This document shows, piece after piece, positions 52,311 through 62,803 of a stretch of DNA of 64,000 bases (the first letter of the stretch is position 1; each line of letters opens with the position of its first letter). The position numbers and the translations under genes were made by a program. Origin of the DNA: Alexandriicola marinus (GTDB lineage Bacteria > Pseudomonadota > Alphaproteobacteria > Rhodobacterales > Rhodobacteraceae); assembly GCF_004000435.1 (NCBI RefSeq), contig NZ_RBVZ01000002.1, positions 1,126,729 through 1,190,728 on the forward strand, written 5' to 3'. Under the pieces are notes generated by a model. It saw only the letters and a program-made list of their open reading frames with translations. It had not been told where the DNA came from and searched no databases.

Positions 52311-54563
52311 ATGAGCGGTAGCGGACGCAGACGCACGCCTCTGGTGGCGGACAAGAGGTATCGGAGCAGGGTCGCCCCGGCCTCGAAACCCAAGAAGACG
52401 ACCCGGAGCAAGAAGTCGGCACCTCGGCGCAAGGCGCCGGTGAGGCGCGGTATCGTGGGCTCGATCGTCGCGTTCTTCGGCCGCATCCTTGGCTGGATAG
52501 CGGGCCTTTTCTGGCGGATCACCTGGCGGCTTTCGCTGGTGGTGTCGATCCTGATCGGGCTGGGCGTTCTCTATTATGCGATGCAGCTTCCGCCCGCCAA
52601 CTCGCTGGTTGACGGACGGGCCCGGGGCTCGGTCACGCTTCTTGATCGTGAAGGTCAACCCTTCGCGTGGCGCGGCGATCAGTTCGGCGGGATGATCACC
52701 GCGGATACCGTATCGGCCCATCTGCACAACGCGGTCATCGCGACGGAAGACCGGCGGTTCTATTGGCACCCCGGTGTCGATCCCCGCGGCATCGCGAGTG
52801 CGGTTCGTATCAACCTGCGCGAAGGTCGGGGTCCTCTCGAAGGTCATGGCGGCTCGACGATCACGCAGCAGGCGGCAGAGTTGATCTGCCTCGGCCGCCC
52901 GTTCGATCCCGCCGAATGGGAGGACGAGCGCGATTACGAACGCTCCTGCCGCCGAACCACGATCTGGGGCAAGATCCAGGAGGCGGTCTTTGCCATGGCG
53001 ATGGAGGCCCGCTACTCCAAGGCCGAGATCCTCACAATCTATATGAACCGCGTCTATCTGGGTGCCGGGACGCGTGGCTTCGAAGCGGCCTCGCAACGCT
53101 ATTTCGGAAAATCCGCCGCCGAGGTGACCCCGGCAGAGGCCGCGATGCTGGCCGGTCTGCTCAAGGCGCCGTCCGCGCTTGCGCCAACCAGCAACCTGCA
53201 GCGCTCGCAGGATCGCGCCAGCCTTGTCGTGGGCCTAATGGAGGAGCAGGGATACCTCTCCGCCTCGGCTGCGGCAGAGGCCCGGGCCAACCCGGCCCAG
53301 CTGTCACGCGCCGCGCGCGAACAGGCTGGCGGTTACTTTGCCGATTGGGTCATGGATACCGGGCCGGAGTTCTTTACCCGCGGAACGACCGAAGACGTGA
53401 TCATCCGCACGACATTCGATCGGCGCATCCAGTCGGCCGCCGAGGCCGCGATGATCGAGGTCTTCGAGAATCAGGTCCGCGAGGGATCGGCTGCGCAGGC
53501 AGCTATCGTGGTGATGAGCGCCGATGGCGCGGTCCGTGGCATGGTCGGCGGGCGGGATATCCGCGTCTCGGGCGCCTTCAACAGGGCGACACAGGCGCTT
53601 CGGCAGACGGGATCGGCCTTCAAGCCCTTCGTCTATGCCGCAGCACTTGATCTGGGCCGGTCGCCGAACGATCTGGTCGAGGACGTGCCCTTGACGATCA
53701 CGATCCCCGGATCGGGCGACTGGACGCCCCAGAACTATGACCGCGAATTCAAGGGATGGGTGACCCTGACACAGGCCATGGCCGAAAGCCGCAACGTGCC
53801 AGCCGTGAGGCTGGCGCAGGAGGTGGGTCTTGGCAATGTTCGCACGGTCGCCGCCATGTTCGGCATCGAAAGCGATCTGGCCGCCGGTCCCGCGCTGGCA
53901 CTGGGCGCCTCGGAAAGCACGCTTGTCGAGATGACCGGCGCTTTTGCCGGCATCCTCAACGGTGGATCGTCGGTGACGCCCTATGGCCTCGTGGAATTGC
54001 GCCTTCTGGGCGACGACGCCCCGCTGATGGGGGCCGGCGGCGGCATCGGCGAGCGTGTCATCCGCGAAGAGGCCGCCCGTCAGCTGACGTGGATGATGCA
54101 CCGGGTTGTCGAGGACGGAACCGGCCAGCGCGCCCGGATCGAAGGCTGGGAGTTCGCCGGCAAGTCAGGAACGACCTCGGCGGCGCGCGATGCATGGTTC
54201 ATAGGCTTTTCGGCCGATTACGTGGTCGGCGTCTGGATGGGCTATGACGACAACACACCTCTCAACGGCGTGACGGGCGGCGGGCTTCCGGCCGAGATCT
54301 GGCGCCAGACCATGGAGCGCGTGATCGCGGGGCTGCCCCCGACCCCCTTGCCGATGGATGTGCCGATCCCGGGTTCTGGCGATGCGATCGCCACAGCGTC
54401 GAATGTGGAGCTTGGTCAGCCGCTGTCGGATGCGGCGCTCGATGCCGCGCTGGAAAGCGCCTTCGGACCCTCGCCCACACGATCAGAGGAGACCCCGGCA
54501 CAGGCCGACCGCGATACCATCCAGAGCGTCCTCGACAACATTCTTGGCGGCGGAGGAAACTGA
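52311..54563 (+). CDS. bifunctional penicillin-binding protein 1A-type (transglycosylase/transpeptidase)
   Basis: The 750-residue protein has a basic cytoplasmic tail, a membrane helix (LSLVVSILIGLGVLYYAM) and the GT51 domain with EDRRFYWHPGVD and GGSTITQQ. The transpeptidase domain has SAFKPF (SxxK), SRN (SxN) and KSGTT (KTG-box). It polymerises and crosslinks peptidoglycan. Compared with PBP1A the insert is short, so a PBP1-type/MrcA-like class A protein. The C-terminus ends in a Gly-rich tail (LGGGGN). It is divergent from glnK. Confidence 0.94.
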   Translation: MSGSGRRRTPLVADKRYRSRVAPASKPKKTTRSKKSAPRRKAPVRRGIVGSIVAFFGRILGWIAGLFWRITWRLSLVVSILIGLGVLYYAMQLPPANSLVDGRARGSVTLLDREGQPFAWRGDQFGGMITADTVSAHLHNAVIATEDRRFYWHPGVDPRGIASAVRINLREGRGPLEGHGGSTITQQAAELICLGRPFDPAEWEDERDYERSCRRTTIWGKIQEAVFAMAMEARYSKAEILTIYMNRVYLGAGTRGFEAASQRYFGKSAAEVTPAEAAMLAGLLKAPSALAPTSNLQRSQDRASLVVGLMEEQGYLSASAAAEARANPAQLSRAAREQAGGYFADWVMDTGPEFFTRGTTEDVIIRTTFDRRIQSAAEAAMIEVFENQVREGSAAQAAIVVMSADGAVRGMVGGRDIRVSGAFNRATQALRQTGSAFKPFVYAAALDLGRSPNDLVEDVPLTITIPGSGDWTPQNYDREFKGWVTLTQAMAESRNVPAVRLAQEVGLGNVRTVAAMFGIESDLAAGPALALGASESTLVEMTGAFAGILNGGSSVTPYGLVELRLLGDDAPLMGAGGGIGERVIREEAARQLTWMMHRVVEDGTGQRARIEGWEFAGKSGTTSAARDAWFIGFSADYVVGVWMGYDDNTPLNGVTGGGLPAEIWRQTMERVIAGLPPTPLPMDVPIPGSGDAIATASNVELGQPLSDAALDAALESAFGPSPTRSEETPAQADRDTIQSVLDNILGGGGN

Positions 54564-54582
54564 CCCGGCGATGACCGCTGCA

Positions 54583-54948
54583 TCACTCGGCGGGGTCGCA
54601 CCGTTCATAGCGAAAGGCATAGCCGTCCCACAGCATGATGATGTCGTCATCCTCGGCGCTGTTCATGAGAAGCGCGCGTTCGGCCCACTGATCCGACTCG
54701 CCGATGCATTGCATCGTGTAAAGGATCGCATCCATGTTGATGACGTCGACCGGGCGCGTCATCCGGCATTCCATCTCGACCCCGTAGAAGATGCCTCCCC
54801 TGATCTCGAGAGAGCCGCCATCAACCCCGATCAGACTGCAATCCGAGTTTGCGGTCTGTCGGTAGACACCGTCGAACGGGCCCGCCAAGGCCGAGGCGGA
54901 ATAAAGAGTTGCCGCAAGGATCGAAACGATCTTGAATGAAATACGCAT
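54583..54948 (-). CDS. small secreted Cys-containing protein, unknown
   Basis: The 121-residue product has a signal peptide (SFKIVSILAATLYSASALAG) and a mature domain with four cysteines (NSDCSL, MECRM, MQCIG, YERCD), which could form two disulfides. The rest is acidic (NSAEDDDIIM). I do not recognise the family. It is divergent from the type I secretion genes with 177 bp in between, and convergent with the PBP gene. It has a Sec signal, so it is not a type I substrate. Start at the ATG before the signal peptide. Confidence 0.65.
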   Translation of the reverse strand: MRISFKIVSILAATLYSASALAGPFDGVYRQTANSDCSLIGVDGGSLEIRGGIFYGVEMECRMTRPVDVINMDAILYTMQCIGESDQWAERALLMNSAEDDDIIMLWDGYAFRYERCDPAE

Positions 54949-55125
54949 GAAAAAACGAACTCCGAACTTGTGGGCAATCGCGCCCGAAATGGATTTATAG
55001 ACTATCAAATCTCGGAATCGCCTTATTTTCGACCCAACGAGAGCGTATGGACACCGGACTGTCGACGATTTGGGACCAATTCGGGAAGGTCGAGATGATT
55101 GTATCTGAACGAGGGTTAAACGGTC

Positions 55126-56877
55126 ATGGCCACCGCTGATCCGCAAGGGCGCAGAATACAGGAAGGCATCTCCGAACTGAGGTCTGTCCGACGCCGGAGC
55201 AGGCCCCTGTTCTGGGCCGTCGCCGTGTTCAGCTTTTTCGTGAACGCGCTGATGCTGACGGGCCCGCTCTATATGCTGAACGTCTATGATCGGGTGCTTG
55301 GTTCCCGGTCAGTCGAGACGTTGCTGGCGTTGTCGGTCCTCGTGGCGTTCCTCTTCGCGATGATGGGGCTGCTCGACGTCGTCCGGGGCCGTGTCATGGG
55401 GCGCGTTGGCGCCCGCTTTCAGGCCGATCTCGATGAACGGGTCTTTGCCGCCTCGATCCGCGGGGCGACGATGCCCGATGTCCACAAGGAGGCGGCGACA
55501 GCGCAGAAAGACCTCGAATCGATCCAGCGGCTTCTGGTGTCTCCGGCGTTGATGGCCGTCTATGACCTGCCGTTCGCGCCCCTGTTCTTCCTTGGCATCT
55601 TCATCTTCCATCCGTGGATGGGTTACCTCGCGCTGGTGGGTGCGGCGATCCTTCTGACGCTGGCGGTCATGAACCAGATCATCTCGAGAGGACCGTTGTC
55701 GCGGGCCTCGGCGACGGCGCATGTCGCCGAACAGATGGGCGGCCAGATCCGGCAGGAGGCCGAACTGGTCCTTGCGCTGGGGATGCGCGGTGCCGCGTTT
55801 TCGCGCTGGCAGAATGCCCGGGGCGAATCCCTGACCGCCGCGATCGGCGCAACCGATCACACAGGGACGTTCTCATCCGTGATCAAGGCGGTCCGGCTTC
55901 TGCTGCAATCGGCGATGTTGGGTCTCGGGGCCTATCTGGTGCTGCAGAACCAGATTTCGGCGGGCGCGATGATCGCCGGATCCATTCTTCTGGGCCGGGC
56001 GCTGGCCCCGATCGAGATGATCGTCGGACAGGCGTCCGTGTTTCAGCGCGCGCGCGACGGCTGGAAGAACCTCGGCGTTCTTCTGGGCTATGTCCGCGAC
56101 GGGCAAAAGCGCACGGCCCTTCCGCAACCCAAGGCCAAACTGGATGTCGAACAGGCCACCGTCTTCCTGCCCGGAGAGCCGACGGCCACGCTCCGAATGA
56201 TCAGTTTTTCAGTTCAGCCGGGCGAGGCCGTGGGCGTGATCGGCACGTCGGGGGCCGGGAAGTCAACGCTTGCCAAGGCGTTGACCGGCTTCCTGTCGCC
56301 AGCCGCCGGGCGCGTGCGGCTCGATGGTGCGGCGCTCGATCAGTACGAACCCGACATCCTTGGCAAATACGTCGGCTATCTCCCGCAGCGGGTCGCGCTG
56401 TTCGATGGCACAATCAAGGAAAACATCGCGCGCTTGTCGCCCGATCCCGATGATGCCGCTGTCGTTGCAGCGGCCAAGCGTGCCGGCGCACACGAGATGA
56501 TCCTGCGGCTGCCGCAAGGCTATGACACGCGGGTCACCTCGACGGGCGGTCGTCTGTCGGGCGGACAGGTCCAGAGGATCGGGCTGGCGCGCGCCATGTA
56601 TGGCGAACCGGTGATGCTGGTTCTGGACGAGCCGAATTCCAACCTCGACAACGAAGGCGGGCAGGCCCTGAATGCCGCCATTCGCGAGTTCAAGGAGCAG
56701 GGCCGGATTGTCCTGATCATGGCGCACCGTCCGGCCGCCATTCAGGAATGCGACAAGCTTCTGATCCTTGAGAATGGAACACGCCGCGCTTTCGGCCCCA
56801 AGGACGAGGTTCTGCGCGACATGGTCAAGAATGCCGAGACGATCCAGAAATCGACCGGCCAGGCAGGGATATCATGA
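55126..56877 (+). CDS. type I secretion ABC transporter (PrtD/HlyB-like)
   Basis: The 583-residue protein has six N-terminal helices ([20 protein letters not shown] onward) and an ABC domain with Walker [10 protein letters not shown] (residues 373-381), signature [15 protein letters not shown] (from 477) and Walker B VMLVLDEP. It has no C39 peptidase or long N-terminal domain, so it is of the PrtD/AprD type that exports RTX proteases, lipases and similar. The adaptor gene overlaps by four bases. No TolC-like gene or RTX substrate is in the window. Confidence 0.93.
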   Translation: MATADPQGRRIQEGISELRSVRRRSRPLFWAVAVFSFFVNALMLTGPLYMLNVYDRVLGSRSVETLLALSVLVAFLFAMMGLLDVVRGRVMGRVGARFQADLDERVFAASIRGATMPDVHKEAATAQKDLESIQRLLVSPALMAVYDLPFAPLFFLGIFIFHPWMGYLALVGAAILLTLAVMNQIISRGPLSRASATAHVAEQMGGQIRQEAELVLALGMRGAAFSRWQNARGESLTAAIGATDHTGTFSSVIKAVRLLLQSAMLGLGAYLVLQNQISAGAMIAGSILLGRALAPIEMIVGQASVFQRARDGWKNLGVLLGYVRDGQKRTALPQPKAKLDVEQATVFLPGEPTATLRMISFSVQPGEAVGVIGTSGAGKSTLAKALTGFLSPAAGRVRLDGAALDQYEPDILGKYVGYLPQRVALFDGTIKENIARLSPDPDDAAVVAAAKRAGAHEMILRLPQGYDTRVTSTGGRLSGGQVQRIGLARAMYGEPVMLVLDEPNSNLDNEGGQALNAAIREFKEQGRIVLIMAHRPAAIQECDKLLILENGTRRAFGPKDEVLRDMVKNAETIQKSTGQAGIS

Positions 56878-58172
56878 GCGGCGGCAAACAATGGTCGGTG
56901 CGCAAGCCGATGCTGATCGGCGCGGCGGCCCTTCTGGTTCTGGTGGGGGGCCTTGGCACGTGGTCGGTCATGAGCCGGATCACGGGCGCGGTGATCGCGC
57001 AGGGGCAGATCGAGGTCGAGACCAACCGGCAGGTCATCCAGCACCCCGACGGGGGCATCGTCGCCGAGATCCTGGTCAAGGAGGGCGACACCGTCGAGGC
57101 GGGCGAGGTTCTGATCCGTCTTGACGCGGAAAACCTCCGCTCTGATCTCGCGGTGGTCGAAGGTCAGCTTTTCGAGGTGCTTGCCCGCCGCGCCCGGTTC
57201 GAGGCCGAGCGTGACAATGCCGAGGAGATCGAGTTTCCCGAAGAGCTTCTGCAAAGCGACAATCCCGTCGTTCCGGAACTAATCGACGGGCAAAAGCGCC
57301 TGTTTCAGGCCCGGATCGAGGCGGAGGATCAGGAAAAGGAACAGCTGGCGCGCCGCCGCGATCAGATCTCGAACCAGATCGACGGGATCGTCGCGCAGCA
57401 GGCTGCTGTCGAGGAACAGCTGTCCCTGCTGGAAGAGGAACTTGAATCCCAGCAGACCCTGCTGGATCGCGGTCTGGCACAGGCCACCCGGGTTCTGGCC
57501 CTGCGTCGCGAGGCGGCCAATGTCGCGGGCCAGTTCGGCGAATTGACCGCGACCAAGGCGCAGGCCGAGGGCCGGATCACAGAGCTCGAGATCGAGATCC
57601 TGCGCATCGGAACGAGCCGCCGCGAAGAGGCGATCACCCGCCTGCGGGACCTTCAGTTCAACGAGATCGAACTGGCCGAACGGCGTCGCTCTCTCAAGAC
57701 ACAACTCGACCGGCTGGAAATCCGGTCCCCGGTCAGTGGCATTGTCTATGGCATGCAGGTCTTTGCCGAACGCTCGGTCATCCAGTCGGCCGATCCGGTG
57801 ATGTATGTGATCCCGCAGGATCGGCCGCTGATCATCACCAGCCGCGTGCAGCCGCAGGATATCGATCAGGTCTATCTGGGCCAGGTCGTGGCCCTTCGCT
57901 TTTCGGCCTTTGATCAGCGCAGGACGCCGGAGCTTTTCGGCTCGGTGACGCAGGTCTCGGCCGACGCCTTCACCGACGAGAACACCCAGACCAGCTATTA
58001 CCGGGCCCAGATCGTTCTGTCCGAGGGCGAGGTGGAACGGCTGCCGCCCGAAATGTCGCTCCTTCCGGGGATGCCGGTCGAGGCGTTTCTTGCCACGCAG
58101 GAACGCAGCCCTCTCGATTACCTCGTGAAACCGCTGACGGATTACTTCGCCAAGGCGTTCCGCGAGGGCTGA
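56874..58172 (+). CDS. HlyD-family type I secretion adaptor (PrtE-like)
   Basis: The 432-residue protein has one N-terminal membrane helix ([18 protein letters not shown]), a lipoyl/barrel part ([19 protein letters not shown]), a long alpha-helical coiled-coil hairpin over about residues 95-275 and a C-terminal beta-barrel with [13 protein letters not shown]. This is the membrane-fusion protein that links the ABC exporter and the outer-membrane channel. It starts in the stop of the ABC gene (ATGA). A RidA gene follows after 63 bp. Confidence 0.92.
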   Translation: MSGGKQWSVRKPMLIGAAALLVLVGGLGTWSVMSRITGAVIAQGQIEVETNRQVIQHPDGGIVAEILVKEGDTVEAGEVLIRLDAENLRSDLAVVEGQLFEVLARRARFEAERDNAEEIEFPEELLQSDNPVVPELIDGQKRLFQARIEAEDQEKEQLARRRDQISNQIDGIVAQQAAVEEQLSLLEEELESQQTLLDRGLAQATRVLALRREAANVAGQFGELTATKAQAEGRITELEIEILRIGTSRREEAITRLRDLQFNEIELAERRRSLKTQLDRLEIRSPVSGIVYGMQVFAERSVIQSADPVMYVIPQDRPLIITSRVQPQDIDQVYLGQVVALRFSAFDQRRTPELFGSVTQVSADAFTDENTQTSYYRAQIVLSEGEVERLPPEMSLLPGMPVEAFLATQERSPLDYLVKPLTDYFAKAFREG

Positions 58173-58235
58173 TTGCCTCTGTCGGCAGGGCGGATTAGCT
58201 TCCGCCTTGTCAGCATTCATACCGGAGCGAGGAAG

Positions 58236-58700
58236 ATGGCAGGAAAGATCGAAACACGACTGGCCGAATTGGGCGTGAGCCTGCCTGACGCTGCGGCGCC
58301 GGCGGCCAATTATGTGCCCTCCGTCCGTCAGGGCGACACGCTTTATGTTTCGGGTCAGATCAGCATGGATGCCAGTGGCCTGATCCTCGGCCGGCTGGGT
58401 GCCGGGATGTCCGTGGAAGAGGGCGCTGCCGCCGCCAAGGTCTGTGCCATCAACCTGCTGTCGCAGGTCAAGGCCGCTTGCGACGGTGACCTCGATCGGC
58501 TGGTGCGGATCGTCAAGCTGACGGGTTTCGTCAATTCCGCCCCCGAATTTACCGATCAGCCCAAGGTCATCAACGGCGCGTCGGATTTCCTTGTCGAGGC
58601 ATTGGGTGATGCGGGGCGTCATGCACGCTCGGCCGTTGGCGTCGCGGCATTGCCGCTGGGTGTCGCGGTCGAGATCGAGGGGATCTTCGAAATCGAATGA
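58236..58700 (+). CDS. RidA/YjgF-family enamine/imine deaminase
   Basis: The 154-residue protein is of the YjgF/YER057c/UK114 family, a trimer that hydrolyses reactive enamine/imine intermediates. Signatures are GDTLYVSGQI, the GAGMSVEEGAAAAKVCAIN helix and the HARSAVGVAALPLGVAVEIE C-terminus with the catalytic Arg. It is longer than classical RidA (about 128 residues), typical for the Rid2-7-like branch. ATG at 58236 has AGGAAG upstream. It overlaps the GDPD gene by four bases. Confidence 0.9.
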   Translation: MAGKIETRLAELGVSLPDAAAPAANYVPSVRQGDTLYVSGQISMDASGLILGRLGAGMSVEEGAAAAKVCAINLLSQVKAACDGDLDRLVRIVKLTGFVNSAPEFTDQPKVINGASDFLVEALGDAGRHARSAVGVAALPLGVAVEIEGIFEIE

Positions 58701-59449
58701 CCTTGCCTGCATCATTTATCGCGCGGCCCTTTGCGCATCGGGCTTTGCATGATCGCTCCGATGGCCGGCCCGAAAACAGCCGCGAGGCGATCGCAGCCGC
58801 CATCGCGGCCGGCTATGGGATCGAGATCGATCTTCAGCTGTCCTCTGACGATGTGCCGATGGTGTTCCATGACTACGACCTCGGACGCCTGACGGGCGCG
58901 TCCGGGGCCGTGGCGCAGCGCAGCGCTGCAGAGCTTGCGTCGATCGGTCTTTCCGGTGGCCCGACGGGTATTCCCACGCTGGCCGATATCCTTGGGCAGG
59001 TCGCGGGGCGGGTGCCGCTCCTGATCGAGTTCAAGGATCAGGACGGCGCCATGGGCCCCGATGTCGGGCGGCTCGAACGTGCGGCCGCCCGGTTGATCGC
59101 GGCCTACGACGGGCCGGTCGCAGTGATGTCGTTCAACCCGCATTCGGTGGCCGTTCTGGCCGAGGAATTGCCCGATATCCCGCGCGGGATCGTGACCGAG
59201 AGCTATTCCGAGGCCTCGACACCGACCCTGCCTGCCCCCGTCCGCGACACGCTCAGGCAGATCGGTGACTTTGACCGGGTCGGCGCCTCTTTCATCAGCC
59301 ACGAGGCGGCCGACCTCGATCGTCCACGGGTGGCGGAACTCAAGCAACGGGGCGCCACGATCCTGTGCTGGACGGTGCGATCCCCCGAGGCCGAGGCCGA
59401 GGCCAGAAAGGTTGCCGAACAGGTGACATTCGAAGGCTATCTTGCCTGA
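58697..59449 (+). CDS. glycerophosphodiester phosphodiesterase family protein
   Basis: The 250-residue TIM-barrel enzyme hydrolyses glycerophosphodiesters to glycerol 3-phosphate and an alcohol. Its active-site motif is AHRALHDRSDGRPENSREA with the His, then GIEIDLQLSSDD (E-D pair) and FHDYDLGRLTG. No signal peptide, so the cytoplasmic UgpQ-like type. ATGA overlap with the RidA gene; a FemAB-like gene starts 42 bp later. Confidence 0.93.
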   Translation: MTLPASFIARPFAHRALHDRSDGRPENSREAIAAAIAAGYGIEIDLQLSSDDVPMVFHDYDLGRLTGASGAVAQRSAAELASIGLSGGPTGIPTLADILGQVAGRVPLLIEFKDQDGAMGPDVGRLERAAARLIAAYDGPVAVMSFNPHSVAVLAEELPDIPRGIVTESYSEASTPTLPAPVRDTLRQIGDFDRVGASFISHEAADLDRPRVAELKQRGATILCWTVRSPEAEAEARKVAEQVTFEGYLA

Positions 59450-59491
59450 TTGCGCCTTGACCGGCGGGCAGACCGGGACAGGTTATCGACC

Positions 59492-60682
59492 ATGATGGAT
59501 GGCGCACAGATCGAGATTTCGGTTCACCCCGACTTCGGCGAAATCGCCGAGGCCGAATGGGATTACTGTGCCTGCCCCGAGGCTGCGGATGGCGGTCGTC
59601 CGGACGATCCGTTCACGACCTACCGGTTTCTCAAGGCGCTTGAGGATAGCGGGTCCGTCGGTCGCGGCTCCGGCTGGCAGCCGCGATATCTGACGGCGCG
59701 GATGGATGGCGAAATGATTGCCGCCGCCCCGCTTTATGCCAAGGGCCACAGCCAGGGCGAATACATTTTCGATCACAACTGGGCCCATGCCTACGAGAAT
59801 GCGGGCGGGCGCTATTACCCCAAGCTTCAGATCGCGGTGCCGTTCACGCCAGCGACCGGCAGGCGGTTTCTGACGCGACCGGGCATGGAGAGCGAAGGCA
59901 TATCCGCGCTCTTGCAAGGGGCGATCCAGATCGCCTCGGACAACGAATTATCCTCGCTTCACATCACCTTCTGCACCGAGGTCGAGGCCATCGCCGGCGA
60001 AGAGATCGGTCTTCTGCGCCGCACGGGTCAGCAGTTTCACTGGGAAAACGACGGCTACGACAGCTTTGACGATTTTCTGGCGGCGTTGTCGTCGCGCAAG
60101 CGCAAGACGATCCGCAAGGAACGCCGGGGCGCGGCCGAATTCGGCGGTGAGATCGTGTCCCTGACCGGAGACCAGATCGAGCCTGCGCATTGGGATGCCT
60201 TCTGGCAATTCTACCAGGATACCGGCGCGCGCAAATGGGGCACGCCCTACCTGACCCGCGCCTTCTTCGACATCGTGCAGGAAAAGATGCGCGACGATGT
60301 TCTTCTGGTGCTTGCGATGCGCGAGGGCCGGGCTGTCGCGGGCGCACTGAACTTCATCGGGCGGCACACGCTCTATGGGCGCTATTGGGGCTGTATCGAA
60401 CATCACCCCTTCCTGCACTTCGAACTGTGCTACTACCGTGCGATCGATTATGCGATCGAACATGGCCTCGACCGGGTCGAGGCTGGCGCGCAGGGCGAAC
60501 ATAAACTTGCGCGGGGTTACCTGCCCGTCGAGACGCATTCGCTGCACTGGATCGCCGATCCGGGCTTCCGGGAAGCGATCCAGCGCTATCTCAGGGCCGA
60601 ACGGGACGCAGTCGATCACGAGATCGAGGTGCTGACCAGTTACGGCCCGTTTCGCAGACATTCCCAGGAGGAACAGCAATGA
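59492..60682 (+). CDS. FemAB/GNAT-type acyltransferase family protein (COG3146)
   Basis: The 396-residue protein is of the peptidogalycan-biosynthesis/N-acyltransferase family COG3146. Characteristic are [23 protein letters not shown] near residue 95, split here over a conserved Trp-Ala-His core, and [14 protein letters not shown] (basic patch), then [20 protein letters not shown]. It has a double GNAT-like fold. Substrate is unknown; family members lie in envelope or lipid contexts. ATG at 59492 or 59495. It overlaps the pterin-dehydratase gene by four bases. Confidence 0.85.
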   Translation: MMDGAQIEISVHPDFGEIAEAEWDYCACPEAADGGRPDDPFTTYRFLKALEDSGSVGRGSGWQPRYLTARMDGEMIAAAPLYAKGHSQGEYIFDHNWAHAYENAGGRYYPKLQIAVPFTPATGRRFLTRPGMESEGISALLQGAIQIASDNELSSLHITFCTEVEAIAGEEIGLLRRTGQQFHWENDGYDSFDDFLAALSSRKRKTIRKERRGAAEFGGEIVSLTGDQIEPAHWDAFWQFYQDTGARKWGTPYLTRAFFDIVQEKMRDDVLLVLAMREGRAVAGALNFIGRHTLYGRYWGCIEHHPFLHFELCYYRAIDYAIEHGLDRVEAGAQGEHKLARGYLPVETHSLHWIADPGFREAIQRYLRAERDAVDHEIEVLTSYGPFRRHSQEEQQ

Positions 60683-60972
60683 CCGACAAGCTTGATCCCG
60701 CCGCACGCGATACCGCGATCTCGGAACTTGGCGCGAATGGTTGGGAGCCGTGCGGCGATCGCGACGCGATCCGCAAGACGTATACCTTCGCGAATTTCGT
60801 CGAAGCCTTCGGCTTCATGTCAAAGGCCGCGATCTGGGCGGAAAAGATGAACCACCACCCCGAATGGGACAACGTCTACAAGACGGTCAACGTCACGCTG
60901 ACAACTCATGATGCCGGGGGGCTCAGCCAGCTGGATGTCGATCTTGCCCGCAAGATGGATCAGCTGGCCTGA
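60679..60972 (+). CDS. 4a-hydroxytetrahydrobiopterin dehydratase (PCD)
   Basis: The 97-residue enzyme dehydrates 4a-hydroxypterin after aromatic amino acid hydroxylation, or acts in pterin metabolism. The family motif is [13 protein letters not shown] with the catalytic His-His-Pro-x-Trp, and [18 protein letters not shown] as the C-terminal helix. It starts in the stop of the FemAB-like gene. No phenylalanine hydroxylase is near. An 11-bp perfect hairpin lies just past its stop at 60984. Confidence 0.94.
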   Translation: MTDKLDPAARDTAISELGANGWEPCGDRDAIRKTYTFANFVEAFGFMSKAAIWAEKMNHHPEWDNVYKTVNVTLTTHDAGGLSQLDVDLARKMDQLA

Positions 60973-60983
60973 CGGATGGCGCA

Positions 60984-61011
60984 TGGGCCGGGTGGTCCGA
61001 CACCCGGCCCA
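60984..61011. terminator. hairpin between convergent pterin-dehydratase and peroxiredoxin genes
   Basis: TGGGCCGGGTG at 60984-60994 pairs perfectly with CACCCGGCCCA at 61001-61011, loop GTCCGA. No T-run on either side, so a bidirectional terminator of the non-canonical kind or an mRNA-end stabiliser. Confidence 0.6.
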
Positions 61012-61017
61012 GACCCT

Positions 61018-61506
61018 TCAGATCTGAGAGACGAGCGTCTCACCCGCGGAAATGTCGCATTCGCCGGGGCCGGATTCGGGGTTCAGGATAGTGACCTTGC
61101 CGTCTTCGACCAGCATCGAATAGCGCCTGGACCGGCCGAAGAAGCCGGCACCCGCCGCTGTCCAATCCATGCCGATGGCCTTCGTGAACGATCCGTCCGC
61201 ATCGCCAAGCATGGAAATGCCCGCTGATTTCGCACCGGTCGAGTCGCCCCATGCATCCATGACGAAGGGGTCGTTGACCGAGACGCAGATCACCTCGTCG
61301 ACGCCCTTGTCCTTGAGCGCATCCATCGACCGGATAAAGCTGGGGACGTGGGCATTGGTGCAGGTGCCGGTATAGGCGCCGGGCACGCCAAAGATCGCAA
61401 CCTTGCGGCCGCCTGTCTTCTCGGCCATCGAGACGGGCGCAGGACCGTCAGGGCCGATGGTCAGAAGCGTTGCGTCGGGAAGGGTATCACCTGTTTCAAT
61501 AGTCAT
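61018..61506 (-). CDS. peroxiredoxin (Prx5-like)
   Basis: The 162-residue thiol peroxidase reduces hydrogen and organic peroxides. The peroxidatic Cys49 lies in VPGAYTGTCTNAHVPSF, the alphaproteobacterial Prx5 variant of the PxxxTxxC motif, and FVMDAWGDSTGA follows. No clear resolving Cys at the end, so 1-Cys or with external partner. ATG at 61506 fits the family length. Divergent from the flavoprotein gene over 82 bp. Confidence 0.94.
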   Translation of the reverse strand: MTIETGDTLPDATLLTIGPDGPAPVSMAEKTGGRKVAIFGVPGAYTGTCTNAHVPSFIRSMDALKDKGVDEVICVSVNDPFVMDAWGDSTGAKSAGISMLGDADGSFTKAIGMDWTAAGAGFFGRSRRYSMLVEDGKVTILNPESGPGECDISAGETLVSQI

Positions 61507-61588
61507 GACTGGGCCTTTTTGGGTGTGAACTTTTCTCTGCGGCGATATAGGGTTCGCAACGCGGGAAACCATGAAAAAGGGTCACTTC

Positions 61589-62803
61589 ATGAGCCACTTC
61601 GTCGTCGTTGGCGCTGGTCAGGCCGGATCTTCGCTGGTCGCAAAGCTCCGATCCTCTGGTTTTGACGGCAAGATCACTCTTGTCGGCGCGGAAGATGTGC
61701 CGCCGTATCAGCGACCGCCCCTGTCGAAGGCCTACCTTCTCGGCGAGATGGAGGAAGAGAGGCTCTACCTCAGGCCCGAAAGCTATTACGCCGAACACGG
61801 GATCGAACTGAAACTCTCGACCCGTGCGGTGGGCATTGATCCCGTGGACCGGATCCTGACCCTCGAGGCCGGCGAGGAGCCGATCCACTATGATGCGCTT
61901 GCGCTGACCACGGGCTCCCATCCGCGGACGCTTCCTGCCGCGATCGGCGGTGATCTCGATGGCGTGATGACGATGCGGGACCTGCGCGACGCCGATGGCA
62001 TGGCGCCGGAACTTGTCGCCGGGCGCAAGGTCCTGATCGTGGGCGGCGGATATATCGGGCTCGAGGCTGCGGCGGTCTGCGCCAAGAAGGGGCTCGAGGT
62101 CACACTGGTCGAGGCTGCGGATCGCATCCTGCAGCGTGTCGCCGCGCCCGAAACCTCTGCCTTCTTCCGTGATCTCCATGGTTCTCATGGCGTCAAGATC
62201 CTCGAAAAGACGGGGCTGGAACGGCTCCTTGGGGAAGACAGGGTCACCGGCGCGCGGCTCACCACCGGCGAAGAGATCGCCACCGATTTCGTCGTTGTCG
62301 GCGTGGGGATCGAACCCGCGACGATCCTTGCCGCCTCGGCCGGGCTCAGCGTCGAGAACGGGATCGAGACCGACAGCCATTGCCGCACCTCTGATCCCCA
62401 TATCTGGGCCGCCGGCGATTGTGCGTCGTGCCTGTTCGAAGGGCGGCGCATCCGGCTGGAATCCGTCGGCAACGCGATCGACATGGCCGAGGTGGCCGCG
62501 CTGAACATGATGGGTCAGGAAACCGAATATGCGCCCAAGCCTTGGTTCTGGTCGGATCAATACGATTGCAAGCTTCAGATCGCGGGGCTGAATGCCGGGT
62601 ATGACGCCATCCATGTGCGTGACAGCGGCGCGGGCGCAAGGTCGCACTGGTATTATCGCCAGGGTCGTCTGATCGCGGTCGACGCGATGAACGACAGCCG
62701 CGCCTACATGGTGGGCAAGCGCCTGATCGAAAGCGGAAAATCCCCCGCGCCCGAGGCGGTGAGCGATCCGGCGACAGACCTCAAGGCGCTTCTGAAGGCG
62801 TGA
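61589..62803 (+). CDS. FAD/NAD(P)-dependent oxidoreductase, ferredoxin reductase-like
   Basis: The 404-residue flavoprotein has FVVVGAGQAGSSLVAKLR for FAD, VGGGYIGLEAAAVCAKKG for NAD(P) and WAAGDCASC, the ferredoxin-reductase/rubredoxin-reductase type that reduces [2Fe-2S] partners for oxygenases. PPYQRPPLSKAYL near residue 42 is typical of this class. No ferredoxin or P450 is nearby. The start at 61589 is picked over the ATG at 61571. It overlaps rsmD by four bases (GTGA). Confidence 0.9.
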   Translation: MSHFVVVGAGQAGSSLVAKLRSSGFDGKITLVGAEDVPPYQRPPLSKAYLLGEMEEERLYLRPESYYAEHGIELKLSTRAVGIDPVDRILTLEAGEEPIHYDALALTTGSHPRTLPAAIGGDLDGVMTMRDLRDADGMAPELVAGRKVLIVGGGYIGLEAAAVCAKKGLEVTLVEAADRILQRVAAPETSAFFRDLHGSHGVKILEKTGLERLLGEDRVTGARLTTGEEIATDFVVVGVGIEPATILAASAGLSVENGIETDSHCRTSDPHIWAAGDCASCLFEGRRIRLESVGNAIDMAEVAALNMMGQETEYAPKPWFWSDQYDCKLQIAGLNAGYDAIHVRDSGAGARSHWYYRQGRLIAVDAMNDSRAYMVGKRLIESGKSPAPEAVSDPATDLKALLKA

